Below, piece after piece: positions 19,508 through 27,716 of a stretch of 64,000 nucleotides of DNA; position 1 is the first letter of the stretch, and every line of letters begins with the position of its first letter. Under the pieces are notes generated by a model. It worked only from the letters and a program-made list of their open reading frames with translations. It had not been told where the DNA came from and searched no databases. The translations under genes were made by a program, and so were the position numbers. The stretch covers positions 3,970,501 through 4,034,500 of the forward strand of contig JADJXR010000001.1 in NCBI GenBank assembly GCA_016710285.1, read 5' to 3'. The stretch comes from Chlorobiota bacterium (GTDB lineage Bacteria; Bacteroidota; Ignavibacteria; OLB7).

Positions 19508-20761
19508 TTATTTATGATCTTCCACGGATGGCTGCGGGTGTTCGGCAACGCGTACCGGCTGCGCCGAATAAATGCCACGCTGCAATCCATCATAGATGTA
19601 CACTCCAATTACAGAAAAAACAATCAATAGAATCCCCGTAATGCTAACAAATATTGTTTTGCGCGGAGCCGAAGGGCGCAGCGGGACGGCAGCTTGGTCC
19701 AGAACCGCAACGGTAGGCAACTCCCGCGCTTCTTGAATTTGTTCTTGGTTATACTGCGACTCCAACAGCATATACACCTGGGATGAAACTTCAAGATTTA
19801 ATTTCAAAGTGGCGTATTGCCGGGCAAGCTCCGGCACATTTTTGAATGGTATTCCAAGCGCATCAATGCCGCTGTTGCCCGCTTCCACGCTTTGTTGTTG
19901 GCGTTGCAATTGCGCCAATTGGGCCCGCAACCCCTGCACTGTCCGTTGGTCCGAATTCAAATCGGACTCGGCGCGGATAAGCTCCATTTTTGCTTTTTGA
20001 ATCATGGTTTGGGTTTCGATTACCGAGGTAAGCGCGGCATCTAATTGCTTATCCAAAGCAATCGCCTTATTCTGCTCTTGAAACGCCTGCATAGCACGCT
20101 GCGCGGAATCCATTTCTTTCCGCTTTACCTCTTTCATCTTTTCCAAAAACATTCTTGAACTTCGGGCACGGGTAACGCTTTTTTGCTGATTTAGTTTGTC
20201 CAGAATATCAACAGCACTGTTGACGATCGTAGCAACAAAAGTTGCTGTTTCCCGCCGTTCTTCTTCGCTTGATAAAAATGAAGTTTTTTCGCTGTATGAG
20301 ACTGTTATCACCCCTTGCTTATCGGCTTCGGCCTCAAGCCCACCTAAAACTTGTTCAATCGCCAAAGGGCGTTCCGAGGAATCAAGCTCGTAGCGTTGCA
20401 GCAGATTAAAACGGGTGATTAAGCTATCGGCCACTGACCGGCTGGTCAACATTTTCACAAACACTTCAGCCGATGAATTCTGGCCAAGTGATGGGAAGTC
20501 AAATCCCGAGCTGCCACCAAGAACCAAGCTACTTAAGGACATCCCTTCTGATTTTTCCGGGGGTAACAGAACGGCACTGGAGGTAAACGTTCTGGGCATA
20601 ATCAAAGAATAGATAATTGCAAGAACAATACCGGTGATGATAATTGACAGCAGCAAGGTACGGTGGCGGAGTATCACCCCGAAATAATCGCGCAGATTTA
20701 CTACCGGAGGGAGAGAGTCAATTGGATTCATCCCTATTGAGGATTGGCGGTTATGGTTCAC
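19508..20761 (-). CDS. Wzz/GumC-like polysaccharide chain-length determinant
   Basis: 417 residues from a GTG at 20761, or 407 from an ATG at 20731; neither has a clear ribosome site. An N-terminal cytoplasmic tail and first membrane segment (TLLLSIIITGIVLAIIYSLI) precede a Wzz domain with PEKSEG near residue 80, a long periplasmic coiled coil (about 170-310), then a second membrane segment (TIFVSITGILLIVFSVIGVY). No tyrosine-kinase domain is attached. The protein would control chain length and bridge the inner membrane to the outer-membrane exporter encoded 21 bases upstream. Genes of this type normally pair with an SLBB-domain exporter, as here. Confidence 0.9.
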   Translation of the reverse strand: MNHNRQSSIGMNPIDSLPPVVNLRDYFGVILRHRTLLLSIIITGIVLAIIYSLIMPRTFTSSAVLLPPEKSEGMSLSSLVLGGSSGFDFPSLGQNSSAEVFVKMLTSRSVADSLITRFNLLQRYELDSSERPLAIEQVLGGLEAEADKQGVITVSYSEKTSFLSSEEERRETATFVATIVNSAVDILDKLNQQKSVTRARSSRMFLEKMKEVKRKEMDSAQRAMQAFQEQNKAIALDKQLDAALTSVIETQTMIQKAKMELIRAESDLNSDQRTVQGLRAQLAQLQRQQQSVEAGNSGIDALGIPFKNVPELARQYATLKLNLEVSSQVYMLLESQYNQEQIQEARELPTVAVLDQAAVPLRPSAPRKTIFVSITGILLIVFSVIGVYIYDGLQRGIYSAQPVRVAEHPQPSVEDHK

Positions 20762-20782
20762 GTTACTTTTTTAATAGCCTTA

Positions 20783-22468
20783 TTAATTGCTATTGTTATT
20801 GCTATTCAACAACCCTACGACCACGGCAATAATGGTGGCAACCTGAGCAACAATGGTGACGGCTGTCGCGAATCCTTTCCAGAATTCCCCTTCCGTTTTT
20901 TCAGGAATAAAAATTGCATCCCCCGACTCGATGGTGTAATCTTCTTCATTATCGGCAAGGAAGGTTTCCCCTGTTCTCCCTTTAATCACTTTCTCCTCCC
21001 CTTCATCGGCGTTCCAGCCGTAGCCGCCGGCAAGTTGGATGTAATCACGAAATTTATAGTTAGGAGTGTAGGAGATATTCCCCGGGTTTTTGACTTTTCC
21101 GCTGACCTTCACAAATCCACGAACTAGCGGAACGAAAATCGAATCATCATGCTGAAGAGCCAAATTTTCCGATTCATCGTTGTTCATCAGCTTATTAAAA
21201 TCCACCGTTAAAATCCCTGGGCGTTGAAGCTCCCGGTTCTTCACGCGGAAATACTCGGTTTCTTGGGGAGTGCGTTGGTCGGGGTCAATCTGGGCGATGC
21301 GGCCATATTCTGGGTCCTGCTCAATCAGGCGACGGCGAATCAGGACGGCATCGGCCAGGGAGGCCTCTCGCGTAAAGCCACCGGCCCGCTGAATCACCTC
21401 GCGCAATCGCGTTGAATGGGGTTCGATGGAATAATATCCCGGATATTTCACCTCGCCCCACACCACCACTCGGCTGGGAACGAAATAGTTTTTTTTCTGG
21501 CGAACGAACACTTGATCCCCAATTTCTAACGGAAGGTCGCCCACGATTTGGCCATCGGGCGTGGCATTCAGGAACAGACGTTCCCGGATATTCCCAACTT
21601 CATCCACCTTCACAACTTCAATGGAGTCTTGCCGGGCATCCACCGTGAAGCCGAAGGCGTAACGGATCAGCGTTGAGACTGAATCCCCTTTATTCCACGT
21701 AAACTCCCCGGGCCGCTGCACACCGCCACTGATGATGATAATATTATGCTGATCCTGAACCCCAACTTTTACCACATCCCCCCCTCTTACGGTGGGATTT
21801 GATGGCAAATCGCCGTAGGCGTAGAAGGGCATAAGATCAACAGGAATAATGTTGCCGTTGCGAATGATTTCCACATTCCGCTTGGAGGCACGAGTGCTTG
21901 CCCCCCCGGCTAAATCAATAATTTCCGACACGCGCGTTGCTGGGGTGGCAACCACCATTCCGGTGCGCCGCACGGCCCCAATCACCGACACTTTGAATTG
22001 CCGCATCCGCCGAAGCGACACCGCCACCAAGGGGTCGCGATAAACCCGCGCAACCGCTTGTTGGATCAGCGTTTCCGATTCGGCAAGCGAGCGGTTGCGG
22101 ACATCAATTGCACCCACCCCAGGAATAATCAGCTTGCCGTCGGGGGCAACCACCACCTCATATTGAATCGGCTTGGAGACGGTGAGCATGATGGTGAGTT
22201 GATCGTTCGGACCAAGCTGGTACAACGCCGGATCAATGGGGCGTTCCAGCAGCACGCTTGATTCAAGGCTCCGCTGGCTTAGCTCGCGGGTAAGGCTGGT
22301 GTCGTAAGGGGTTGATTGGCCGGTTGTTCCAATCCCCCGCGGCTCTTCGCCGGTTGAAGGTTGAGCATGGACGTACGCGGCCACGCCAAACCACAGGGCC
22401 ACAACACACCCCACCACAAACCATGTGGGCAGCTGTGGCCGATTCGATAGCAACGATAATTTTTTCAG
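20783..22468 (-). CDS. Wza-like SLBB polysaccharide export protein, probable CTG start
   Basis: 561 residues. Signal peptide near residues 1-35 (WFVVGCVVALWFGVAAYVHAQ), then a poly_export domain (YQLGPNDQLTIMLTV, VVAPDGKLIIPGVGAIDV) and several SLBB repeats (VSVIGAVRRTGMVV; IISGGVQRPGEFTW; VVWGEVKYPGYYSI; VKVSGKVKNPGNISY). A C-terminal hydrophobic stretch (TAVTIVAQVATIIAVVVGLL) could anchor it. It would form the outer-membrane portal for the polysaccharide. The open frame extends to 22933 without an ATG that suits a signal peptide. The best start is CTG at 22468, 7 bases downstream of a strong AGAGGAGGAA. A VVGC sequence could also be a lipobox, but the hydrophobic run continues past it. First gene of the cluster. 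Confidence 0.88.
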   Translation of the reverse strand: MKKLSLLSNRPQLPTWFVVGCVVALWFGVAAYVHAQPSTGEEPRGIGTTGQSTPYDTSLTRELSQRSLESSVLLERPIDPALYQLGPNDQLTIMLTVSKPIQYEVVVAPDGKLIIPGVGAIDVRNRSLAESETLIQQAVARVYRDPLVAVSLRRMRQFKVSVIGAVRRTGMVVATPATRVSEIIDLAGGASTRASKRNVEIIRNGNIIPVDLMPFYAYGDLPSNPTVRGGDVVKVGVQDQHNIIIISGGVQRPGEFTWNKGDSVSTLIRYAFGFTVDARQDSIEVVKVDEVGNIRERLFLNATPDGQIVGDLPLEIGDQVFVRQKKNYFVPSRVVVWGEVKYPGYYSIEPHSTRLREVIQRAGGFTREASLADAVLIRRRLIEQDPEYGRIAQIDPDQRTPQETEYFRVKNRELQRPGILTVDFNKLMNNDESENLALQHDDSIFVPLVRGFVKVSGKVKNPGNISYTPNYKFRDYIQLAGGYGWNADEGEEKVIKGRTGETFLADNEEDYTIESGDAIFIPEKTEGEFWKGFATAVTIVAQVATIIAVVVGLLNSNNNSN

Positions 22469-22473
22469 GACTG

Positions 22474-22483
22474 TTCCTCCTCT
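22474..22483 (-). promoter_or_regulatory. strong Shine-Dalgarno that decides a CTG start
   Basis: On the minus strand AGAGGAGGAA is followed after AACAGTC by CTGAAAAAATTATCG. No ATG, GTG or TTG lies at a suitable distance in the correct frame; the next candidate is a TTG 15 bases further in, which is too far. This supports initiation at CTG 22468. Confidence 0.65.
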
Positions 22484-22688
22484 GATATGAGCAAAAGGGA
22501 AAACGCGAATGTTCAAATATCCCCCACGGGCAGGGCTCCATAGTTGCGCAGAAACACCCAGGAATGGGAAAGAAGCGTGCGGAGCAGAAGTAGCAACAGA
22601 AGCGATATGGCCGAGGGATTGTTTCCGTGTTTTTGGAAGAAGAGCGGGCGCAACATACGCCGAAGCAGCTTCCACACAAGTGCCAAAA

Positions 22689-23690
22689 TCATTGCCCATG
22701 CGTTGCAGATTCCCGCAAGCACTCTGCAATGTGGGCAATCGCCACCTGGGCGTGGTTCCTTCCGTTCTCGATAAAGACCTCCCATGTTCGGCAGCCGCAC
22801 ACCACCGACCCTGCCAAATAGAGGCCCGGCACGTTACTCTCGAACGTTGCTGGGTTAAACAACGGAACCAGTGTCTCAAGATCGTAGGCAATGCCGCAGG
22901 CCCGGAACAGCCCTTCATCGGGCCGGTGGCCAATCATGGCAAACAGTGCGTCGCACGGTAGCGTTTGGGTTTCGCCGCTGATGTTGTTCTGGGCGGTGAC
23001 CTCGGTTGGAGTGATCTGGGTAAGGTGGCTGTTCCAGAGCATCGTGATCTGCCCATTGGCCAAGCGGTGTTCAATGTCGGGCCGGATCCAGTATTTCACC
23101 CCGCGCCCTATCTCCCCCTGCCGGTACACCATCGTCACCGATGCGCCATGGCGATAAAGGTCGAGCGCCGTTTCCACTGCCGAGTTTCTTCCCCCCACCA
23201 CCACAACCTGCTTGCCAAAAAATTCAAACGGTTCCTTGTAATAATGGTGCACGTGCGGCAATTCCTCGCCGGGGATGTTCAGCCGGTTCGTTGTGTCGAA
23301 ATACCCGGTGGCCAGCACCACAAACCGCGACTCGAACAGGCCCGCCGAAGTCTGCACAACAAACCCGCCACCCATCCGGCGTTGCACCCCGGCAACGCTT
23401 GCCCCCTGCAAAATTTTCAGCCCCCGATTGCGAACCACGCCACGGTAGTACTGGATTGCTTCAATCCGCGAGGGGCGGAAGTTGGGGGAAGTAAAGGGCA
23501 TATCCCCTAACTCCAACAAGTCAGGGGTGGAGAAAAAGGTCATGAAGGTTGGATAGCCAACGATGGTGTTCGCCACCGTCCCTTTTTCCATCACCAGATA
23601 GCGCAGCCCCAGCGATTCGGCATGCAACGCGCACGCCAGACCCGTGGGACCGGCACCGATGATGATGATATCATGCAGCTCAGACTTCAT
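22689..23690 (-). CDS. ypdA: YpdA-type FAD/NAD(P) oxidoreductase (bacillithiol disulfide reductase family)
   Basis: 333 residues from ATG 23690, close to the usual 325. N-terminal FAD site DIIIIGAGPTGLACALHAE (residues about 6-24) and a second dinucleotide site QVVVVGGRNSAVETALDLY near residue 160. The sequence KGTVANTIVGYP near residue 35 and the C-terminal GLYLAGSVVCGC are typical of YpdA. It lacks the CxxC active site of thioredoxin reductase, as YpdA does. Known YpdAs recycle oxidised bacillithiol with NADPH. Bacillithiol synthesis genes (bshA-C) are not in this window. It diverges from hemF with a 178-base intergenic region. Confidence 0.85.
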   Translation of the reverse strand: MKSELHDIIIIGAGPTGLACALHAESLGLRYLVMEKGTVANTIVGYPTFMTFFSTPDLLELGDMPFTSPNFRPSRIEAIQYYRGVVRNRGLKILQGASVAGVQRRMGGGFVVQTSAGLFESRFVVLATGYFDTTNRLNIPGEELPHVHHYYKEPFEFFGKQVVVVGGRNSAVETALDLYRHGASVTMVYRQGEIGRGVKYWIRPDIEHRLANGQITMLWNSHLTQITPTEVTAQNNISGETQTLPCDALFAMIGHRPDEGLFRACGIAYDLETLVPLFNPATFESNVPGLYLAGSVVCGCRTWEVFIENGRNHAQVAIAHIAECLRESATHGQ

Positions 23691-23868
23691 CCGCAGGGGC
23701 AAAATTACGTGTGGAACCAGGCGGGATGAACGTTGGAGTTGTCCCAGAATGTTTTTTGGCGGGGAGTTGTTGGCGCGGCGATGTTGCGGCAAAAGTATAT
23801 TGGCCGTGCCCGCCCCATGCCGGTGGCAACCGATTATCCATTGACCATTTCTGAATCAGTTCTGAACC

Positions 23869-24780
23869 ATGACCCAACCAGCATTTTGCTTGCAGCTGAA
23901 GGAACCAATGGCAGCCTACGTTGCCGCGCTGCAGGACCGCATTTGCCAAGCACTGGAACGCGAAGATGGAACGGCCAGCTTTGTTGAGGACCATTGGGAA
24001 CGCCCCGGCGGCGGCGGCGGGCGGTCGCGGGCGATTGCCAACGGAGCAGTGTTTGAAAAAGGTGGGGTGAATGTCTCCACCGTGTTTGGGAAGCTGCCGG
24101 AAGCGCTTGCCGAAAAGATGAAGGTTTCCGAACCAACATTTTTTGCCACGGGGATTTCGCTGGTGATTCATCCGGTGAACCCTCACGTTCCAACAATCCA
24201 CGCCAACTTCCGCTACTTCGTTTCCGGCGATAGCGATGCGTGGTTTGGGGGGGGAATTGACCTTACCCCCTACGTTGCCAACGAGGAAGATGCGCGGCAT
24301 TTCCATGCGGTGCTGCGGCAAGCGGCGGATCCGTTCGGCAAGGACCGCTACCACAAATTCAAGCAGTGGTGCGATGAGTATTTCTACATCCGCCACCGCG
24401 GGGAAGCGCGTGGGATTGGCGGGATGTTCTACGATTACCTGCGCGGCACGCCGGAGGAGTTGGCGGAGCTTTTCAAATTCCAGCAAGCGATGGGGGATGC
24501 CTTCTTGGATGCCTACTTGCCGATTGTTCAACGCCGGAAGGAGACACCGTTCACCGAGCGTGAGAAGAAATTCCAACTGCTGCGGCGCGGGCGGTATGTG
24601 GAGTTCAATTTGGTGTACGACCGCGGGACGCTGTTCGGCTTGGAAACCAACGGGAGGATCGAGAGCATCCTAATGAGCCTTCCCCCCGTGGTCAACTTCG
24701 ACTACAACGCCCCGATGGAAACCACCGACAACGAACGCACGCTGATGGAGTGGCTGCGGAACCCGCGCAGCTGGGAGTAA
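23869..24780 (+). CDS. hemF: oxygen-dependent coproporphyrinogen III oxidase
   Basis: 303 residues, full length. Conserved blocks: FEKGGVNVSTVFG near residue 62, NPHVPTIHANFRYF near 104, GGGIDLTPY near 124, HRGEARGIGGMFYDYL near 175, and RYVEFNLVYDRGT near 243. It converts coproporphyrinogen III to protoporphyrinogen IX in heme synthesis using O2, so the organism meets oxygen at least at times. Transcribed alone, divergent from ypdA and ended by a bidirectional hairpin at 24801-24857. Confidence 0.97.
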   Translation: MTQPAFCLQLKEPMAAYVAALQDRICQALEREDGTASFVEDHWERPGGGGGRSRAIANGAVFEKGGVNVSTVFGKLPEALAEKMKVSEPTFFATGISLVIHPVNPHVPTIHANFRYFVSGDSDAWFGGGIDLTPYVANEEDARHFHAVLRQAADPFGKDRYHKFKQWCDEYFYIRHRGEARGIGGMFYDYLRGTPEELAELFKFQQAMGDAFLDAYLPIVQRRKETPFTEREKKFQLLRRGRYVEFNLVYDRGTLFGLETNGRIESILMSLPPVVNFDYNAPMETTDNERTLMEWLRNPRSWE

Positions 24781-24800
24781 TCGCTGAACAACAACCATGG

Positions 24801-24857
24801 CCGCAGCGGGCGCAGTGATTGAGTTTTTTCATTGTCTCAATCCTATGCCCGCTGCGG
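24801..24857. terminator. bidirectional terminator hairpin between convergent genes
   Basis: Nested inverted repeat: outer arms CCGCAGCGGGC (24801-24811) and GCCCGCTGCGG (24847-24857), inner arms GATTGAG (24817-24823) and CTCAATC (24836-24842), with TTTTTT in the loop and TTTCT after it. Sits between hemF (+) and the lipoprotein gene (-). Confidence 0.75.
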
Positions 24858-24880
24858 TTTCTATCTATTCGACTTTCAGC

Positions 24881-25516
24881 TTACTCCCTCACCCAAAACG
24901 GCATCTGTTTGGCGAGGTCGGCGGCAACCATCTGCCATGTTGTTTCAATCTTGCGCGGGTCCTTCACTTCGATATCGAATTCGCCGGCGGTCATCACCCT
25001 TTTGTTTTTGGGGTCAAGCAGAAGGAACTGCCCCGACACCGCCTCATCCCCCCTTCCGCTTTCGCCGCCAACGGTGTTGTTGATCGTGATGGCACGAAGC
25101 ACCACCATGTAATCAATATTCCCTTCGCGTGCGGCGCGGGTGATGTTCTCCCAGCTTGTTGGGCCGGCATTGGTGAAATCGCTGGCGGCGTTGATGGCCA
25201 CCATGCTTCCAATCGGTTCCTCGGAGTAGCTGAAGGTGGTGTTGGAGTCCAGCCGTTGGTTCATTGCTGGGACCAGCATTGTGCGGAACTCATTCCCCAG
25301 CATTTCGCGCGCGGTTGCGCCAGCAACGCCACGTGCGGCGGCAAACTGATCGGGGTTGTTCATGGTGACCTGCTCCGGCAGCGGTGTCACCACAAAGATG
25401 CGGTGGCCGTTCAGCATCGCATCGTCGTAGCCTTTGACGGCTGTGCGATTGCTGCCACAAGCGGCAAGCAGCGCAGCAAGCAGCCCAACAGTGAGTATGC
25501 GAAGATTGGTGTTCAT
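24881..25516 (-). CDS. predicted lipoprotein of unknown function
   Basis: 211 residues from ATG 25516 (MNTNLRILTV). The signal peptide ends in lipobox LLAACGS, so the mature protein is probably lipid-anchored in the envelope. The remainder is mixed alpha/beta: HRIFVVTPLPEQV, a middle segment with IGSMVAINAASDF, and IDYMVVLRAITINNTVG followed by GQFLLLDPKNKRVMTAGEFDIEV. This resembles the general plan of the LpoB/CsgG/TolB-N-like group, a resemblance I cannot confirm by eye. 44 bases downstream of the glmU-like gene in the same direction; may be co-transcribed with it. Confidence 0.7.
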   Translation of the reverse strand: MNTNLRILTVGLLAALLAACGSNRTAVKGYDDAMLNGHRIFVVTPLPEQVTMNNPDQFAAARGVAGATAREMLGNEFRTMLVPAMNQRLDSNTTFSYSEEPIGSMVAINAASDFTNAGPTSWENITRAAREGNIDYMVVLRAITINNTVGGESGRGDEAVSGQFLLLDPKNKRVMTAGEFDIEVKDPRKIETTWQMVAADLAKQMPFWVRE

Positions 25517-25560
25517 TGTGATTATGATGATATGGTACATGAAGGATTACTTGCCCACGA

Positions 25561-26763
25561 TCAGCCGTGATATCCAATGGACCGCAGCAGTTTTTCCTCG
25601 GCATCGGTCATGGTTATTTTGCGGCGCAGCATCACCGTGCGGGCTGTTTGGATTGCCTTGTCCCGGTCGTACTCCACGAACCCATCGCTTCCCCCCCAAG
25701 CAAACGATGGGATGGACTTCGGCGGGAACCCTCCGCCAAACACGTTTGCCCCAACGCCAATCACGGTCCCCGTGTTCAGCATGGTGTTGATCCCGGCTTT
25801 ACTGTGGTCGCCAATCAACGATCCCAAAAACATTGTCCCGCTGTTGGCTTGGCCCCACGGAAAGGTGACGCGGACTTGGCCGTAGTTGTTTTTCAGGTCC
25901 GAGGTGTTGGTGTCGGCCCCCAAGTTTACCCATTGGCCCAAGTAGCTGTGCCCCAAAAAGCCATCGTGCTGCTTATTGCTGAAGCCCAGGATGATCGAGC
26001 CTTCCACCTCCCCCCCAACTTTGCACCAAGCTCCAATCGAGGTCTTCTCATAAATCTTCGCGCCGATTTTGATTGTGCTGTGGTCCCCAATGAAGCAGGG
26101 TCCAACAACCACGGCGTTCGCCATAACCTCCACGTTGTTCCCCAGGATGATTGGCCCGCGGCTGGCATCCAACACCACCCCGGGCTTGATGCTGCACCCG
26201 GTCCCAGCGATGATGTTCCCCGGGTTCACCACGTGCGCGCCGATTGCAGCCGGAAGCTCGGTTGGGGATAGCCGTGCGGCATCCTCGGCCAGCATCCGCT
26301 CGTTGTCTTCAATCAGCTCCCACAGGTAGTTGTAAAGTTTCAGTTCATCGGTTTGGAGGACCGAAAGCCCAAGCCCTTGCCATTGCTCCGGCGTTGAGCT
26401 GAGCAAAGTTTCCGAAGCAATCTGGGAAGTACGGGCGGCAAGAATGGCCGTGCCGTTGGTCATCACCCACTCCGATTCGCCAGCGGCTGGCAACAAGGTT
26501 GGCAGATCGTTTCGCCAGCGAAGCCTTCCGTTTAGATAAAGGGTATCGGTGGCAGCGGTGGGTTGTTGAATGGTGTGGCCGCGGCTTTGCAGCACCTTCT
26601 CTATCAGCGGCCTTCCCGCCCACGTCACCGCAGAAACGGCAAGCAGGGATTGGGCGCGCTGGTGCAACGTCCCCGCGCCAACCAGCAGCATTGCTGGATG
26701 GTGGGTCAGGGCAAGGGGATAGAGGTTCTTGACGTGCTGATCTTCAAAGAGGCAGAGTATCAT
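25561..26763 (-). CDS. GlmU-like sugar nucleotidyltransferase/acetyltransferase (alternative Bacteroidota form)
   Basis: 400 residues from ATG 26763 (MILCLFEDQHVKNLYPL). The N-terminal half matches the putative-nucleotidyltransferase half of the alternative GlmU family of the FCB group (YLNGRLRWRNDLP near residue 85) and lacks the classic GlmU LxxGxGTRM loop. The C-terminal half is a left-handed beta-helix with hexapeptide repeats (IIAGTGCSIKPGVVLDAS; AVVVGPCFIGDHSTIKIG; YLGQWVNLGADTNTSDLKNN). It probably makes UDP-N-acetylglucosamine for peptidoglycan and lipopolysaccharide, or a related activated sugar. The tRNA-Ser terminator lies just upstream. Confidence 0.8.
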   Translation of the reverse strand: MILCLFEDQHVKNLYPLALTHHPAMLLVGAGTLHQRAQSLLAVSAVTWAGRPLIEKVLQSRGHTIQQPTAATDTLYLNGRLRWRNDLPTLLPAAGESEWVMTNGTAILAARTSQIASETLLSSTPEQWQGLGLSVLQTDELKLYNYLWELIEDNERMLAEDAARLSPTELPAAIGAHVVNPGNIIAGTGCSIKPGVVLDASRGPIILGNNVEVMANAVVVGPCFIGDHSTIKIGAKIYEKTSIGAWCKVGGEVEGSIILGFSNKQHDGFLGHSYLGQWVNLGADTNTSDLKNNYGQVRVTFPWGQANSGTMFLGSLIGDHSKAGINTMLNTGTVIGVGANVFGGGFPPKSIPSFAWGGSDGFVEYDRDKAIQTARTVMLRRKITMTDAEEKLLRSIGYHG

Positions 26764-26810
26764 AGGCCGGCAGAAGATGGCTGTGGGCGGATGCTCTATC
26801 AAGGAAGCAT

Positions 26811-26853
26811 CGAAAAAAAAGAAGCGCGGCGACGTTCGGACATCACCGCGCTT
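26811..26853 (-). terminator. rho-independent terminator downstream of tRNA-Ser
   Basis: On the minus strand AAGCGCGG and CCGCGCTT (26846-26853 and 26822-26829) form a stem, followed by CTTTTTTTT (26812-26821). It lies 10 bases after the 3' end of the tRNA. Confidence 0.9.
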
Positions 26854-26863
26854 GTGTGTTCAG

Positions 26864-26952
26864 CGGAAAGGGAGGGATTCGAACCCTCGGTACGGTTTGC
26901 GCCGTACAAACGCTTTCCAGGCGTTCCAGTTCAACCACTCCTGCACCTTTCC
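26864..26952 (-). tRNA. tRNA-Ser (anticodon GGA)
   Basis: 89 nt. Acceptor stem GGAAAGG / CCTTTCC with discriminator G; anticodon stem AACGC/GCGTT around CTGGAAA; long class II variable arm (TGTACGGCG / CGTACC); T arm GAGGG-TTCGAAT-CCCTC. The 3' CCA is not encoded. It decodes UCC/UCU serine codons. Confidence 0.96.
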
Positions 26953-27043
26953 GGTAACGTCCGCTGGTTGCTGCTGGCCCAGCCAGCAAGAATGGGGCGC
27001 AAATATACTGCCGAACGATTCGGCAACGCAACATTCGTTGGGG

Positions 27044-27688
27044 TTATTCTATGGATTCAAGTTGTTTACTGGATTGCGGCTCGGCTTGGGGTTGCTTTGG
27101 CAAAGAAGCGGGCTGCGGTTGCGGCTCCCCTGCTTTCGCCTGAACCGTGCCTTCCTTTTTTGGTTGCGCCTTCCGCTGCATATGGCCGGACGAGGAGGCA
27201 GCCATCGAGACCAACGTGGTAACGTGCAACATCAAGACAAGCACCCCAACGGCGAACTCCCCTCTTACCAGCAACGAGAACTGCTGGTGCTGTGCGTTGA
27301 ACTCCTGGCGAAGGGGTTCCTTCTCGCTTGCCACCACATCGAAATCGCCAATGCTTACCCGCAGCGCGTCAATGGTTGGGAAGAAATGGAAGGTGTTGTA
27401 GCTGGCCGTGGCCAGCATCACCACCGAGCAAAACAGGACAATCCAGTTCAGCACCTTCCTCCCTCGGATGGCCATATACAACGCGCCCGACAGCACAATC
27501 ACGCCGCACACAACCTCTATCACGCCAAGCCGTGCCAAGATCGCGCTGTTGACCGCGCCGGCTTGGGTGCGTCCGTCCAGCATTCCCGGGGCGAACAGGA
27601 CGCTTGCCACACCAATTCCAAAAAACAGGATGCTTCCCAGCCAAATGCCCAGGGCAAGGATCATCAAGATATTCAGCAGATATTTCAT
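27044..27688 (-). CDS. DUF4149-type integral membrane protein
   Basis: 214 residues from ATG 27688 (MKYLLNILMILALGIW). Four membrane segments: near 5-30 (LGIWLGSILFFGIGVASVLF), 45-70 (LARLGVIEVVCGVIVLSGAL), 80-98 (LNWIVLFCSVVMLATAS) and 140-165 (LLVRGEFAVGVLVLMLHVTTL), with the conserved GSxxFF and FNTFHFFP-like features of the DUF4149 family. The C-terminal 45 residues are a Lys/Gln/Pro-rich cytoplasmic tail, probably disordered. Function of the family is unknown. 28 bases downstream of the isocitrate dehydrogenase gene and probably co-transcribed with it. Confidence 0.8.
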   Translation of the reverse strand: MKYLLNILMILALGIWLGSILFFGIGVASVLFAPGMLDGRTQAGAVNSAILARLGVIEVVCGVIVLSGALYMAIRGRKVLNWIVLFCSVVMLATASYNTFHFFPTIDALRVSIGDFDVVASEKEPLRQEFNAQHQQFSLLVRGEFAVGVLVLMLHVTTLVSMAASSSGHMQRKAQPKKEGTVQAKAGEPQPQPASLPKQPQAEPQSSKQLESIE

Positions 27689-27716
27689 CGCTTCATCAAC
27701 GTGGATTGCGGGGAAG

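Noticed and set aside
22469..22933. N-terminal extension of the Wza-like gene to 22933
   Set aside because: Would overlap ypdA by 245 bases and place about 155 non-homologous residues before the signal peptide.
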